From NCBI GenBank assembly GCA_007116645.1, contig SKIA01000069.1, positions 1 to 17,229 on the forward strand: a DNA stretch of 17,229 nucleotides, read 5' to 3'. Both the position numbers and the translations under genes were made by a program. Positions 5,622 through 13,262 of this stretch are shown here, one piece after another. The notes beneath the pieces were generated by a model, which was given only the letters and a program-made list of their open reading frames with translations, made no database searches and was not told the DNA's origin. Source of the DNA: Candidatus Woesearchaeota archaeon. Lineage in GTDB: Archaea; Nanobdellota; Nanobdellia; Woesearchaeales; SKIA01. Within the stretch, counting starts at the first letter, position 1, and every line of letters begins with the position of its first letter.

Positions 5622-6710
5622 TTAGATTTCGTCCAAATCAAGGTCGTCTAGCTCATCAAGTGAGATAGCGTCGTCAGCAGCAGGTTTTGGTGCTTCCTTT
5701 TTCTCAGCAGGTTCTTCCGTCTTAGGGGTTTCTTTAGCAGCAGGTTCTTTTACTGGTTCTTCTTGTTTAGCAGGAGCAGCTTCAGTCTTAGCTTCTGCTT
5801 GCATCCCTTTTGGTTTGGCATCGATTTCTAGGCTGTCAACGCTCATTTCCATGTTGTTATATGTGGTGTTGAGTTTGACGCGTCCTTGCACGCGCACGAT
5901 TCTTCCAAGCAGGTTGTCTCGTTCTTCTTGAAACGAACCGTCTTTATTTGCAATGATTTGGTCAACTGGCATGTTGAATGCTTTTGACGCGTTATCATCC
6001 CATAGTGCGCAGCGAATGTTTCCTGAGCCGTCGTCCATTAAGACGTTTGCAACGATTCCTTGTCCACCGTCTTTTCTGTCAAAGACCCGTGGTTCGTATG
6101 CTTGCATGACTGTTCCGGTAAGTTCTACGCGGTAGTCTCCTTGTGCGAGTTCTGAAATCTTTTTCTCAGCGTACTCAGCATTGCCGCCTTCTTGTCGCGC
6201 AGCGCTTTTGACTTCTACGCCTTCAGGGTTTACTGCGATTTCTGATTTATCGTTTAGGTGTACTTCTGCTCGTCCATTATTTTCTTTGACGTAACCGTTT
6301 TTTATTGATACAACGTCTTGTGGTTTAAGGCCTGAAACAGTGTCTGCAAGTGGCCCCCATGCGGTTAGGCGGATGACTCCTGATTCGTCTCCTCCAAGAA
6401 AGCTGCATACTTTTCCCTCTCCTTCAGAGTACTTGCTCTGAAAGGTGCGCAGTTCATAGACTTGAATGACTTTCAGGTCTTGGTTTACGTCTCTCATGCC
6501 TGGTAAGAGGTCTTTTACTGTTCGTTCTGAGGCTTCAGGCACGAGTTGTACGGATAATTCGTTAGCGATAATATGGCATGCTCCTTCTTCGCTGATAAGT
6601 CCTGCGAGTTGTTTCATCTTGTCAGCGACTTTACCGTTTACTTCTTCAAGCGACATTCCTGTCTGTGCGTGAATCTTCTTTTTTATCTCTTCAGGAGGCA
6701 TGTTAAGCAT
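5622..6710 (-). CDS. rpa: archaeal replication protein A (RPA), single-stranded DNA-binding protein
   Basis: Binds single-stranded DNA in replication and repair and works with RadA. The 362 residues comprise an N-terminal helical domain (1-55, PEEIKKKIHAQTGMSLEEV) and two OB folds. The first runs about 65-165 with KVIQVYELRTF and SGVIRLTAWG; the second about 185-297 with VELTGTVMQAYEPRVF and GNIRCALWDDNA. A low-complexity Ala/Glu/Pro/Lys linker (302-347) follows, then a short acidic tail with DELDDLDLDEI. No zinc-finger Cys cluster is seen. The tail is reminiscent of the acidic partner-binding tip of bacterial SSB (inference). The ATG at 6710 is exactly 26 bases from a TATA-like box, so the mRNA is probably leaderless; an ATG three codons later (6701) is the alternative start. 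Family assignment is strong. Confidence 0.92.
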   Translation of the reverse strand: MLNMPPEEIKKKIHAQTGMSLEEVNGKVADKMKQLAGLISEEGACHIIANELSVQLVPEASERTVKDLLPGMRDVNQDLKVIQVYELRTFQSKYSEGEGKVCSFLGGDESGVIRLTAWGPLADTVSGLKPQDVVSIKNGYVKENNGRAEVHLNDKSEIAVNPEGVEVKSAARQEGGNAEYAEKKISELAQGDYRVELTGTVMQAYEPRVFDRKDGGQGIVANVLMDDGSGNIRCALWDDNASKAFNMPVDQIIANKDGSFQEERDNLLGRIVRVQGRVKLNTTYNNMEMSVDSLEIDAKPKGMQAEAKTEAAPAKQEEPVKEPAAKETPKTEEPAEKKEAPKPAADDAISLDELDDLDLDEI

Positions 6711-6732
6711 AGTATTAGGATACGGCTCTTGT

Positions 6733-6739
6733 CTTATAT
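6733..6739 (-). promoter_or_regulatory. TATA-like box for rpa
   Basis: Minus-strand ATATAAG within ACACATATAAGAC, centred 26 bases upstream of the ATG at 6710. It lies between the stop of the M23/GH108 gene (6756) and rpa, giving rpa its own promoter. Confidence 0.55.
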
Positions 6740-6755
6740 GTGTTTTGTAAAGAGT

Positions 6756-9356
6756 TTACGGAAAAAGATTGGGAAAACTTATTCCTCCACCTGGTCCAGC
6801 AACAGGAGGAGAGGGAGGAGCTGTCGGACGTGTTTGCACAAGAACCTCAAATGATTGCTCTGCTCCATCAGGTTTTTGTCGGCAGTATGTTCTTTCAACA
6901 GTTGTGTGACAGGCAGGAAGCGTACTATGAGGAGAGATAACAAGTGTGTTGGTTGAGGATATTGCCACGATGCTTGCAGGGTTACTGGTAATCCACATTA
7001 CACGTTCAAATTGAGGTGTTTGCGGAACCGAAGTTAGTGGATTAAGCGGATTTAGAGGGTCGAATTGGGGTAAAGAAGCGGATAGTTCGGGCGCGAGTGT
7101 GCGCGGGCTTGATGCGGACCAAGTAATATACGATGAAGCCTGCGTCGCGTGAGCTGTTTCTGCTGTGTCCATTGCGATAATAAATTCAATATCCTGCCCT
7201 CCTTCGTCGCCCGCGCTTAGCCAATACGCGGAAGTTGTTGCATCACCCGCGTTTGATGTCAGTACAAGTTCAGAAGCATCCCAGCGAACGCTTTGGAGTT
7301 CTGAAGAAGAAGGCATAGGAACAGGACAGGCACAACGCGCTCCTTGTACGAAGTGCTCTCGACAGTTGGCTATTGCATGTGCGAACTCAGACGCATACTC
7401 AGGGCAGTAGTTGAATCCTTGAATTTGTGAAGGGACATTTTGAGTTGATTGGCGCAGGCAATTTTCATCGTTTGCAGGACATCTTCGAAGGGCGTCATGT
7501 AAACTGTTTATTCCATCCAACTCGATTCGCTGACCTTGCGTTAATTCAACTGAGACACGAAGCGGAAAGCTATACACTATTTCTGAGCGCGCATGAGCCA
7601 TTGAAGAAGCGATACCGCTCCATGCGTTCCCTGCTACCTGTGATCCTCCTATGACGGCGTAGTATCGCTCATCTCGACATCCGGGTGCACGAAAAACGTC
7701 ATCAGCACTGTTCTCAGGGCGGAACGATTCTGCTCTTCTTAGCCATCCACAACGGAAAACATCTTGTGATGGATCATTTGCGATTATCTGCAGATAGCCT
7801 TGTATCCGTCTATCCACGTACGCGTTTTGAACTGTTTCCGAGCCAAGGTCTACAATCGCAGTTTGCGTTGCATCGGCAAGTTCTTGCGTTATCCGTGTTT
7901 GTGAAGGTACTGAGTATCCCAAACTGGAAAGTACTTCTGAGAGATATTGCGCTGCTGTTCCTTGTCCTTGGTTTACCCCTGCATCAAAAACTATGGGAAT
8001 AATGTCTATAGGCAAGAGGTTTATTCGTGGGTCGAAATAGTATCTTTGAGCATAAATGTCTCTTGCTTCTCGCTCAGTAAGATCTTCTACTTCCTGAGCA
8101 CTCACTGCTCTTCCTCGAAAGTTCGAGAGTGTTGCTTGAGTAATCCCGTATTTGGTAGGACCTCCTCGGTCGCGAGGATTGTTAGTAAACTCATCAGTTT
8201 CTAAGTCAGTAATTGTGTGGTCTATGAGAGCGTCAATAAAACTTTGTGAGAGCGCGTCACCAGAGAAAGATGTTTGCGAACCAAGAATGCCTTCATTTGC
8301 ATACGCGTCACAGGTAGTGTACATTATCTCTGATATTTCTTCTTCGGGGACACTTCGCGCATCAGTATATGCTGTCTTCCATTTTAATCCGCTACTTCTT
8401 CGCTCTTCTTGGCTGCGCACCATTTCTTCTTGAAAATTGGCAGTAAATAAACAAAATGGATCAATCCATACTCCCATTGAATTGTAGATTGCATATAGGT
8501 GAGTGTTTTCTCTTTGATTCTCGGTTGTAGACACAACTCCTCCAGGAAATAGTTGTCTTGCGTCTTCTTCAGATAGTGGATATTCATGCGAGTAGCACCG
8601 CAGGTCAAGGTGTGGTGCGTTAGGAAAATTTATGGTCCCAATTTGTTGTTGTTTAGTTACCGTGTCAGCGGGTCTTACTTGTGGATTTATGTGAAAGTAA
8701 GCACATGTCCATCCATTGGCGTGTTGGATGAGCGCATAATCTCCTACGACTTGAAGAACTTCTCCTGCTTCAAGAGAAAATACTGCGGCTCCTTGGGGTG
8801 CACGAATATCTATTGCGGGGTGGGCTTTGGACATACGGGAACTAGTGGTGTCTCGAAAACCGAAAAGTGATGTCATGTATGCGGGATTGTTTTCATCGTG
8901 CTGTACAGGCCAGGTATCAAAAATTCCTGCGCCCCTTCCCACAGTTGTTGGTCTTGGGGACATCCGACTGGTTGAAGCCGACGCTATTGTAATATCCCGC
9001 TGCGAATTAATCTGTATTGTGTTTTGTGAGCGAGAGATGTCATAGGCAGAAACAATTGCTTGATCAGGGTGTCGAGTCATTACGCGCATAAACTCTTGTT
9101 CTACTCCCTCAAGAAACTGTATGGGCTGGGTATTAATTGCGTGTTGAATAGCAATTCTTCCTGATTGATATGCGTATAGATGTATTGCGTGAGACTGATG
9201 ATACAGTGAAATTGCTGATTCTTGTCGGTCTCCAATAGGAACTTGAAATGCTTCGTCTCGTTGAAGGTCGTTAATCTTGAGTATGGTAAACGCAAGAAGA
9301 ATGATGATCGTAATAGTAAATAATGGGATGAGAACACTCACTGCTTTTCTGTTCAT
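6756..9356 (-). CDS. membrane-anchored M23 peptidase / GH108 muramidase fusion protein
   Basis: An 866-residue protein with N-terminal MNRK, one membrane segment (about 6-27) and, by the positive-inside rule, an external body. Residues about 160-275 form an M23 (LytM-like) domain: H179 and D183 in HPAIDIRAP.G, YFH (H222), and H249-L-D251 where the family has H-x-H. Residues about 370-475 match GH108 N-acetylmuramidase: NNPRDRGGPTKYGIT at 392-406, a candidate catalytic E386 or E389, and FDAGVNQG at 457-464. Residues 480-545 (DRRIQGY, FRCGWLRRAES) resemble the PG_binding_3 tail of GH108 proteins. The rest holds about ten Cys, a DPLNPLNPL repeat and a Pro/Gly-rich end. The ATG at 9356 overlaps the preceding stop as ATGA; a frame extension to 9410 is ignored. 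Both enzyme families attack peptidoglycan, which archaea lack. Confidence 0.88.
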   Translation of the reverse strand: MNRKAVSVLIPLFTITIIILLAFTILKINDLQRDEAFQVPIGDRQESAISLYHQSHAIHLYAYQSGRIAIQHAINTQPIQFLEGVEQEFMRVMTRHPDQAIVSAYDISRSQNTIQINSQRDITIASASTSRMSPRPTTVGRGAGIFDTWPVQHDENNPAYMTSLFGFRDTTSSRMSKAHPAIDIRAPQGAAVFSLEAGEVLQVVGDYALIQHANGWTCAYFHINPQVRPADTVTKQQQIGTINFPNAPHLDLRCYSHEYPLSEEDARQLFPGGVVSTTENQRENTHLYAIYNSMGVWIDPFCLFTANFQEEMVRSQEERRSSGLKWKTAYTDARSVPEEEISEIMYTTCDAYANEGILGSQTSFSGDALSQSFIDALIDHTITDLETDEFTNNPRDRGGPTKYGITQATLSNFRGRAVSAQEVEDLTEREARDIYAQRYYFDPRINLLPIDIIPIVFDAGVNQGQGTAAQYLSEVLSSLGYSVPSQTRITQELADATQTAIVDLGSETVQNAYVDRRIQGYLQIIANDPSQDVFRCGWLRRAESFRPENSADDVFRAPGCRDERYYAVIGGSQVAGNAWSGIASSMAHARSEIVYSFPLRVSVELTQGQRIELDGINSLHDALRRCPANDENCLRQSTQNVPSQIQGFNYCPEYASEFAHAIANCREHFVQGARCACPVPMPSSSELQSVRWDASELVLTSNAGDATTSAYWLSAGDEGGQDIEFIIAMDTAETAHATQASSYITWSASSPRTLAPELSASLPQFDPLNPLNPLTSVPQTPQFERVMWITSNPASIVAISSTNTLVISPHSTLPACHTTVERTYCRQKPDGAEQSFEVLVQTRPTAPPSPPVAGPGGGISFPNLFP

Positions 9357-9994
9357 GATATCGCAACCCCTATGTATGTTTGTTCTGGTAGCGCAACCCA
9401 GCTCATCCACTGTCCTTCTGAGCGATCCTTTCTTGAGTGTAACGCCAACGCCAAACCATCTCTATCGATATCTTGTTGCAATACAGACGCTGGCCTTCCG
9501 GGTATAGAAACAATCGCAGTCCTCTCACAAGGCTGAGAAACAACCAACCCGGATCTTCCCGCCTCTCTTCCTCTTCTGAACGCGCATGCTTTCACTTCAC
9601 CTTCATGGATGATAAATACATTATATGAAGGTCTGACTATTACTCGTCTTAGTATATTTCGTTGAGTTATTTCTGGAATGGTTATATAGTCAAGTGCCTT
9701 CTCGGCAAATAGTTCTAAAACATCCTCATCGACATCGTCTGCATGTATCAAATAGTCATGTATTGTCATCTCTTGTTGAACGCTTGAGAGTTCAGTTATG
9801 GATAAAGGTAGTTGAGATACCGCAAGAGATGCGTATCCAGCTTCCCACTGAATTTTTTCAGATACTTCTTTTGAAACAATGTTGTTTGCTTGAATAAGAA
9901 TAAGTATTCCTCCCAAGAAAAGGAAAATAAACAGTATTCCTAACCACTTGATGTCTGTAATCCCAGAAAATAACCCTCTCTTATCGCGCAGCAT
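9353..9994 (-). CDS. single-membrane-segment surface protein of unknown function
   Basis: A 213-residue protein with positive MLRDKRG at the N-terminus, one hydrophobic segment (about 17-36) and an external domain of about 175 residues with only two Cys (in VKACAFRR and SQPCERT). A helical stretch with many acidic residues (DDVDEDVLELFAEKALDY) is followed by beta-rich sequence. I chose the ATG at 9994 because GAGGTG precedes it closely; a TTG at 10006 is possible. The start overlaps the preceding gene by 14 bases, and the stop overlaps the M23/GH108 start as ATGA. It is therefore probably translated together with the lytic protein and may be a partner of it. No family recognised. Confidence 0.78.
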   Translation of the reverse strand: MLRDKRGLFSGITDIKWLGILFIFLFLGGILILIQANNIVSKEVSEKIQWEAGYASLAVSQLPLSITELSSVQQEMTIHDYLIHADDVDEDVLELFAEKALDYITIPEITQRNILRRVIVRPSYNVFIIHEGEVKACAFRRGREAGRSGLVVSQPCERTAIVSIPGRPASVLQQDIDRDGLALALHSRKDRSEGQWMSWVALPEQTYIGVAIS

Positions 9995-10454
9995 ATAGCA
10001 CCTCAATTTCTAAAATCCCTACTTCTATATTTCCCGACTGTCGCTCTACTTGGACTGGAAACGTCCATAATAGTGGCTCTGCTGACAGCAGTGTTCGTTG
10101 ACCTGAGAGTATATCGTAAGCTGCACGGTTATATAGTATTTCTCTGTCTATGAGTGCGTCGCCCGTTTCTGTATTTAGCACGCGCGCACGCCCAGCAATC
10201 CAATAAGCGGTGGAGCTTGGAAAGGGATTTTGTGCTTCTTGGTCGACTGATAAAAACATTTCTTCGTTTATAACCCCTGGTGAGCTGCTAAATCCTCCGT
10301 CATATGCAATTCTTGCTCCTAATAGATCAGCTTGTAAGTGCACGTAGTCCACTGAAGGTGATGCAAAAAATACGAGCACGGCAAACATTCCACAGATGAA
10401 TGCTATGGCGAACATTCTGATGATATAGATTAATTGCTCATATGAGTCTGCCAT
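9981..10454 (-). CDS. single-membrane-segment pilin-like surface protein of unknown function
   Basis: A 157-residue protein with one hydrophobic segment (about 12-31, in IRMFAIAFICGMFAVLVFFA) and a beta-rich external domain with no Cys beyond the one in the membrane. The short N-terminus, a single long hydrophobic helix and a domain of about 120 residues fit the general shape of pilins and pseudopilins. The prepilin peptidase site is not obvious. The ATG at 10454 overlaps the upstream stop as TAATG, implying coupling with the 273-residue protein before it. No named family recognised. Confidence 0.78.
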   Translation of the reverse strand: MADSYEQLIYIIRMFAIAFICGMFAVLVFFASPSVDYVHLQADLLGARIAYDGGFSSSPGVINEEMFLSVDQEAQNPFPSSTAYWIAGRARVLNTETGDALIDREILYNRAAYDILSGQRTLLSAEPLLWTFPVQVERQSGNIEVGILEIEVLYAAR

Positions 10455-11275
10455 TAACGAATCACACTCCTGAATGCTTGGGAGAGGGCAGTGTCTAATA
10501 TCTGTCTTTCTTGTGCAATATCAACATCTTCAGGAATATTTATTCTGACCGCGTTTTCATACAAGCTAACGTCCAGTTCTAAAGATACTGCATAGTTTGC
10601 AAGAGAAAGTTCTTGCTGGATAAGACAGCCTGTTCGTTCTGCTATTTCTCCTCGTCCGTGTTGTAGAACAAAGTTATCTTGAGGGTGAATTCTAGTAAAA
10701 ATTGCAATATCTCCAGTGCTTACACTCTCTGTTGTCACGGAGCGAAGGTTTGCTCCTTGTAATCCATTGCTCAAAAATCCTCTGAGCAAGGCATCATAAA
10801 TGATTGTCGACATCCCTGCTGTGTCCATGTACACTGCAGAGCTTACTTGCGTTATTGTATCTGAATGTGGACAGGTTTCGGCTATTGATAGTGTTCGGGC
10901 AGAGAGCGTTCCGGGACCTCTTACCCAACTGATAAGTCGCGTTTCATACTCGCCATCTGTTACGGTTATGTCTTCTCGTGACGCAAATCTTCGTGATATT
11001 GGGCTATTAGTAGGCACAGAAAGCCTCACGAAAGGATCTTCGAGATGTATCTTGTATGCTTGGTTAAAAAAGTACGCGACCCGCATGGTTCCCGTGTTTT
11101 GAACCTGCAGAGCGTCTGCTAATAGAGCATTGTCTACTGCGTACACCGTTTCTTGAAATCGTTCGTCGCTAAAGATGCTTGAAACAAAAGAAAAGAGTCC
11201 CATTATGAGCAGTCCAGCGAATACGAGTTGTATGAGTACGATGAGGCCAATGGATGTTGAGTCGCTGTCATCCAT
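10454..11275 (-). CDS. single-membrane-segment surface protein of unknown function
   Basis: A 273-residue protein starting MDDSDSTSIGLIVLIQLVF, with one hydrophobic segment (about 8-33) and a large external domain. Two Cys (in AETCPHSD and RTGCLIQQ) could form one disulfide. The N-terminus before the membrane is acidic, unlike the Lys/Arg start of its neighbours. The ATG at 11275 is supported by a CTTAAATA box centred 25-26 bases upstream, so this gene probably begins its own leaderless transcript that runs on through 6756. I do not recognise the family. Confidence 0.8.
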   Translation of the reverse strand: MDDSDSTSIGLIVLIQLVFAGLLIMGLFSFVSSIFSDERFQETVYAVDNALLADALQVQNTGTMRVAYFFNQAYKIHLEDPFVRLSVPTNSPISRRFASREDITVTDGEYETRLISWVRGPGTLSARTLSIAETCPHSDTITQVSSAVYMDTAGMSTIIYDALLRGFLSNGLQGANLRSVTTESVSTGDIAIFTRIHPQDNFVLQHGRGEIAERTGCLIQQELSLANYAVSLELDVSLYENAVRINIPEDVDIAQERQILDTALSQAFRSVIR

Positions 11276-11296
11276 GTCTAGTTTTCCCTCAGAGAG

Positions 11297-11304
11297 TATT
11301 TAAG
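11297..11304 (-). promoter_or_regulatory. TATA-like box overlapping the stop codon of the upstream gene
   Basis: Minus-strand CTTAAATA. Its TAA is the stop codon of the 11300-12448 gene (11300-11302). It is centred 25-26 bases before the ATG at 11275 and is identical to the octamer at 15775-15782. It predicts a leaderless transcript for 11275 to 6756. Confidence 0.55.
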
Positions 11305-12448
11305 TGCTTTGTGAGGACTCGTCAAGTTCTACGTACACTGTTTGTTCGTGTAGCGAACGAAGATACGCTCTTCCCTCTGCTTCTCCCATCCGGGATAGTT
11401 GGCCATCTATTTCTCTAAATGCGCCAGAACCAGAAGTAGCGCTCACTGTGGAAAACCCTGCCGTTCTACCGTATTCCCATCGCGCTAATTCGTGCACTGT
11501 TAGCTCCCCGCGCGGATTGACACTTGTCCGTGCAGGAGAGTATCTATATGTGCGTTGCTCTCCTGTTGTTGAAACAACGATTTCCCCTCCTGGTCTCTCG
11601 GTGACTTGCAAGTCATATCTATTCTGTAAGCGAACAGGAGTTATTTGTCTGTATGAATCAGGATCAAACGTTGATCTGCGCTCCATGTATCTTTCGTAGC
11701 TTCGTCCCTGAACATCCTGAACACTCATTGGTGCTATCAGTATTCTTGGAAGAGGGATCTGGTCAGTAGGTGGTAAATACTCAATGAAGAAATGCACTTG
11801 TTCCGTATCTATAAATCGAAAAATGGCGGGGTACACATCTCTTCTTTCATCACCAAAAACAAATTCAGGATAAAGTATCCGGTAGTCCATTTCTGGTATG
11901 CTTTCCCGTAAGCGAGCAGCATATATCCAGCGACCTTGAACGAGTTGGAATTGATGCTGCCCGGGCGTTACAAATATTGCGTCTTGTTTAAACGGAAAGC
12001 ATGTTCTTGGTGAAGTAGTAAATCCATCTAAGTTAATCTCGCACACGCACGCTGTCCCTTGCGGACATGGGTTAGGTATAACACGAGGGTTACCAACAGC
12101 ACCAAAGTCCCATGGTGGTCGTCCAGGAGCGCTGCTTGCGCCCAGACTTGCCATACTATACACTCCTTCAAAGTCTCTGTCCGCTCGGAAGAAAATTATC
12201 GCCCTGCCCGGTTCTACTCCGAGTAAAAAGCTGTTTGTTTTGTATTGCTGACTATAGGCCCCACCAGCACAATATTGATCTAATGGAGATCCGTCTGAGC
12301 ACATCATAAAATCAATGCGTTGTCTGAACTGGTCCAGGTCGTATGCGTCTGTTCCAAAGGTCGCATTCCACAGCGTAATCGCCACGTATATCGCAAGTAG
12401 GATTGATAGTGCAGCAAAAATAAGTCGAGCAACTGTTGACTCTGTCAT
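11300..12448 (-). CDS. large single-membrane-segment surface protein of unknown function
   Basis: A 382-residue protein with one hydrophobic segment (about 8-28, ARLIFAALSILLAIYVAITLW) and a long external region. Six Cys lie in the first 150 residues (50, 60, 128, 134, 136, 150), the last four in a compact NPCPQGTACVCEI...RTC cluster. The C-terminal half is polar and probably beta-rich, with many Arg and Tyr. The ATG at 12448 overlaps the stop of the preceding miniprotein as ATGA; an in-frame GTG at 12469 is less likely. It is the largest non-enzymatic member of the gene train. No family recognised. Confidence 0.8.
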   Translation of the reverse strand: MTESTVARLIFAALSILLAIYVAITLWNATFGTDAYDLDQFRQRIDFMMCSDGSPLDQYCAGGAYSQQYKTNSFLLGVEPGRAIIFFRADRDFEGVYSMASLGASSAPGRPPWDFGAVGNPRVIPNPCPQGTACVCEINLDGFTTSPRTCFPFKQDAIFVTPGQHQFQLVQGRWIYAARLRESIPEMDYRILYPEFVFGDERRDVYPAIFRFIDTEQVHFFIEYLPPTDQIPLPRILIAPMSVQDVQGRSYERYMERRSTFDPDSYRQITPVRLQNRYDLQVTERPGGEIVVSTTGEQRTYRYSPARTSVNPRGELTVHELARWEYGRTAGFSTVSATSGSGAFREIDGQLSRMGEAEGRAYLRSLHEQTVYVELDESSQST

Positions 12449-12717
12449 TGCGGGTCTCTCTCGCAACACACAATAGACACTGTTTGACCCTCAACTTCTT
12501 GGTCTTCACAGAGCGTTGCGCTTATGACAGCTTCAGTTTCGCATGCGTCTGCACGCACGCAAAGCCCTTCTCGCACCTCACAAGGAAAACTAGTAGGGAT
12601 ATCTAATGTATCTTTCGCACCTGAAAAAACATCTGTAAGAAGGAATATGGCCATCACTACAATAAACAAGATAATAACGATTGTCGCAGGACCTGCAAAG
12701 CCTCCTTTCTTATTCAT
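12445..12717 (-). CDS. membrane-anchored six-Cys miniprotein (copy 4 of the array)
   Basis: A 90-residue protein with MNKKGG, one hydrophobic segment (about 12-29) and a 45-residue external tail. Cys at 46, 53, 59, 70, 84 and 85 give spacing C-x6-C-x5-C-x10-C-x13-CC, the same framework as two neighbours. The start at 12717 has a weak TCTAAAAA box centred 26-27 bases upstream and no Shine-Dalgarno, so a leaderless mRNA is likely. Its stop overlaps the next ATG as ATGA. The six-Cys pattern with a final CC resembles the general framework of defensin- and knottin-like domains, but no sequence family is recognised and the similarity may be convergent. Confidence 0.83.
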   Translation of the reverse strand: MNKKGGFAGPATIVIILFIVVMAIFLLTDVFSGAKDTLDIPTSFPCEVREGLCVRADACETEAVISATLCEDQEVEGQTVSIVCCERDPQ

Positions 12718-12739
12718 ATCAGCATATCAGAGGTTTCCC

Positions 12740-12747
12740 TTTTTAGA
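12740..12747 (-). promoter_or_regulatory. weak TATA-like box for the 12717 unit
   Basis: Minus-strand TCTAAAAA centred 26-27 bases upstream of the ATG at 12717. The match is poor, but the spacing equals that of the other leaderless genes. Confidence 0.35.
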
Positions 12748-12757
12748 AGTTTTGCTC

Positions 12758-13018
12758 TTATCGTAAGTCGCAGCACACATTTCCTTCTTGCGCGTCATAA
12801 CATCTTCCAAAATGCATTACCTTTCCTTCTGCCTGACTACACGCAGCGGCATCTGGATACTGGCATGATCCGCCCATATTCTCACAGCTTCTCCATGTTT
12901 TTTCTCCATCACTCACAACGCCAAAATAGACAATAAGAGATATTGCTAGAATTGCAATTCCGATTGCTACGTATATGAGTGTTTGCACACCCATTTCCAT
13001 TCCTTTTTTATTGTCCAT
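12758..13018 (-). CDS. membrane-anchored six-Cys miniprotein (copy 3 of the array)
   Basis: An 86-residue protein with MDNKKG, one hydrophobic segment (about 13-34) and a short external tail. Cys at 45, 52, 60, 73, 82 and 83 give spacing C-x6-C-x7-C-x12-C-x8-CC; the first pair is within CENMGGSC. The ATG at 13018 is chosen over upstream starts because those would run through the preceding miniprotein in another frame and disrupt the shared layout. It overlaps the preceding stop by 11 bases. It belongs to the same coupled group as the genes on either side. Confidence 0.83.
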   Translation of the reverse strand: MDNKKGMEMGVQTLIYVAIGIAILAISLIVYFGVVSDGEKTWRSCENMGGSCQYPDAAACSQAEGKVMHFGRCYDAQEGNVCCDLR

Positions 13019-13262
13019 ATCTAAACCGGTAACAGTCACAGTTAGAACTGTGATCATCGCGAGGGATAAGAACGTACTGTGCAGTGGTGCCCCCTTGAGG
13101 CATTCCGCACGTTCCGCCTTGTGCTTCACAAGAAGTTGCTCCTTGTCCGAGTCGCTGGAAAGCGCCTGAAACAAGCAGTGCAATAATAACAAGAATGATG
13201 AGTGCTATTGCCGCGATAATGACGACATTTATTCCCATGCTTTGTGCTTTACGAGAAATCAT
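13008..13262 (-). CDS. membrane-anchored four-Cys miniprotein (copy 2 of the array)
   Basis: An 84-residue protein, MISRKAQSMGIN then a hydrophobic helix (about 13-32) nearly identical to that of the copy before it (INVVIIAAIALIILVIIALL versus VNIIIIAAIALIILVILVVL). The R-K-A-Q just before the helix matches archaeal pilin-like N-termini. Cys at 45 and 52 keep the C-x6-C start (CEAQGGTC), but the middle Cys is missing and the end is C-D-C (75, 77) rather than CC. I looked for a frameshift restoring the pattern and found none convincing. The ATG at 13262 overlaps the upstream stop as ATGA. It is probably a diverged paralogue. Confidence 0.82.
   Translation of the reverse strand: MISRKAQSMGINVVIIAAIALIILVIIALLVSGAFQRLGQGATSCEAQGGTCGMPQGGTTAQYVLIPRDDHSSNCDCYRFRYGQ

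Noticed and set aside
6756..9356. A provirus endolysin.
   Set aside because: The protein has a membrane anchor and sits in a coupled train of surface proteins; no integrase, capsid, terminase or holin-type neighbour is seen in the window. A viral origin of the domains remains possible.
13008..13110. A frameshift in the four-Cys miniprotein.
   Set aside because: Neither alternative frame restores the third Cys and the CC ending, and the actual end overlaps the next start in the usual way.
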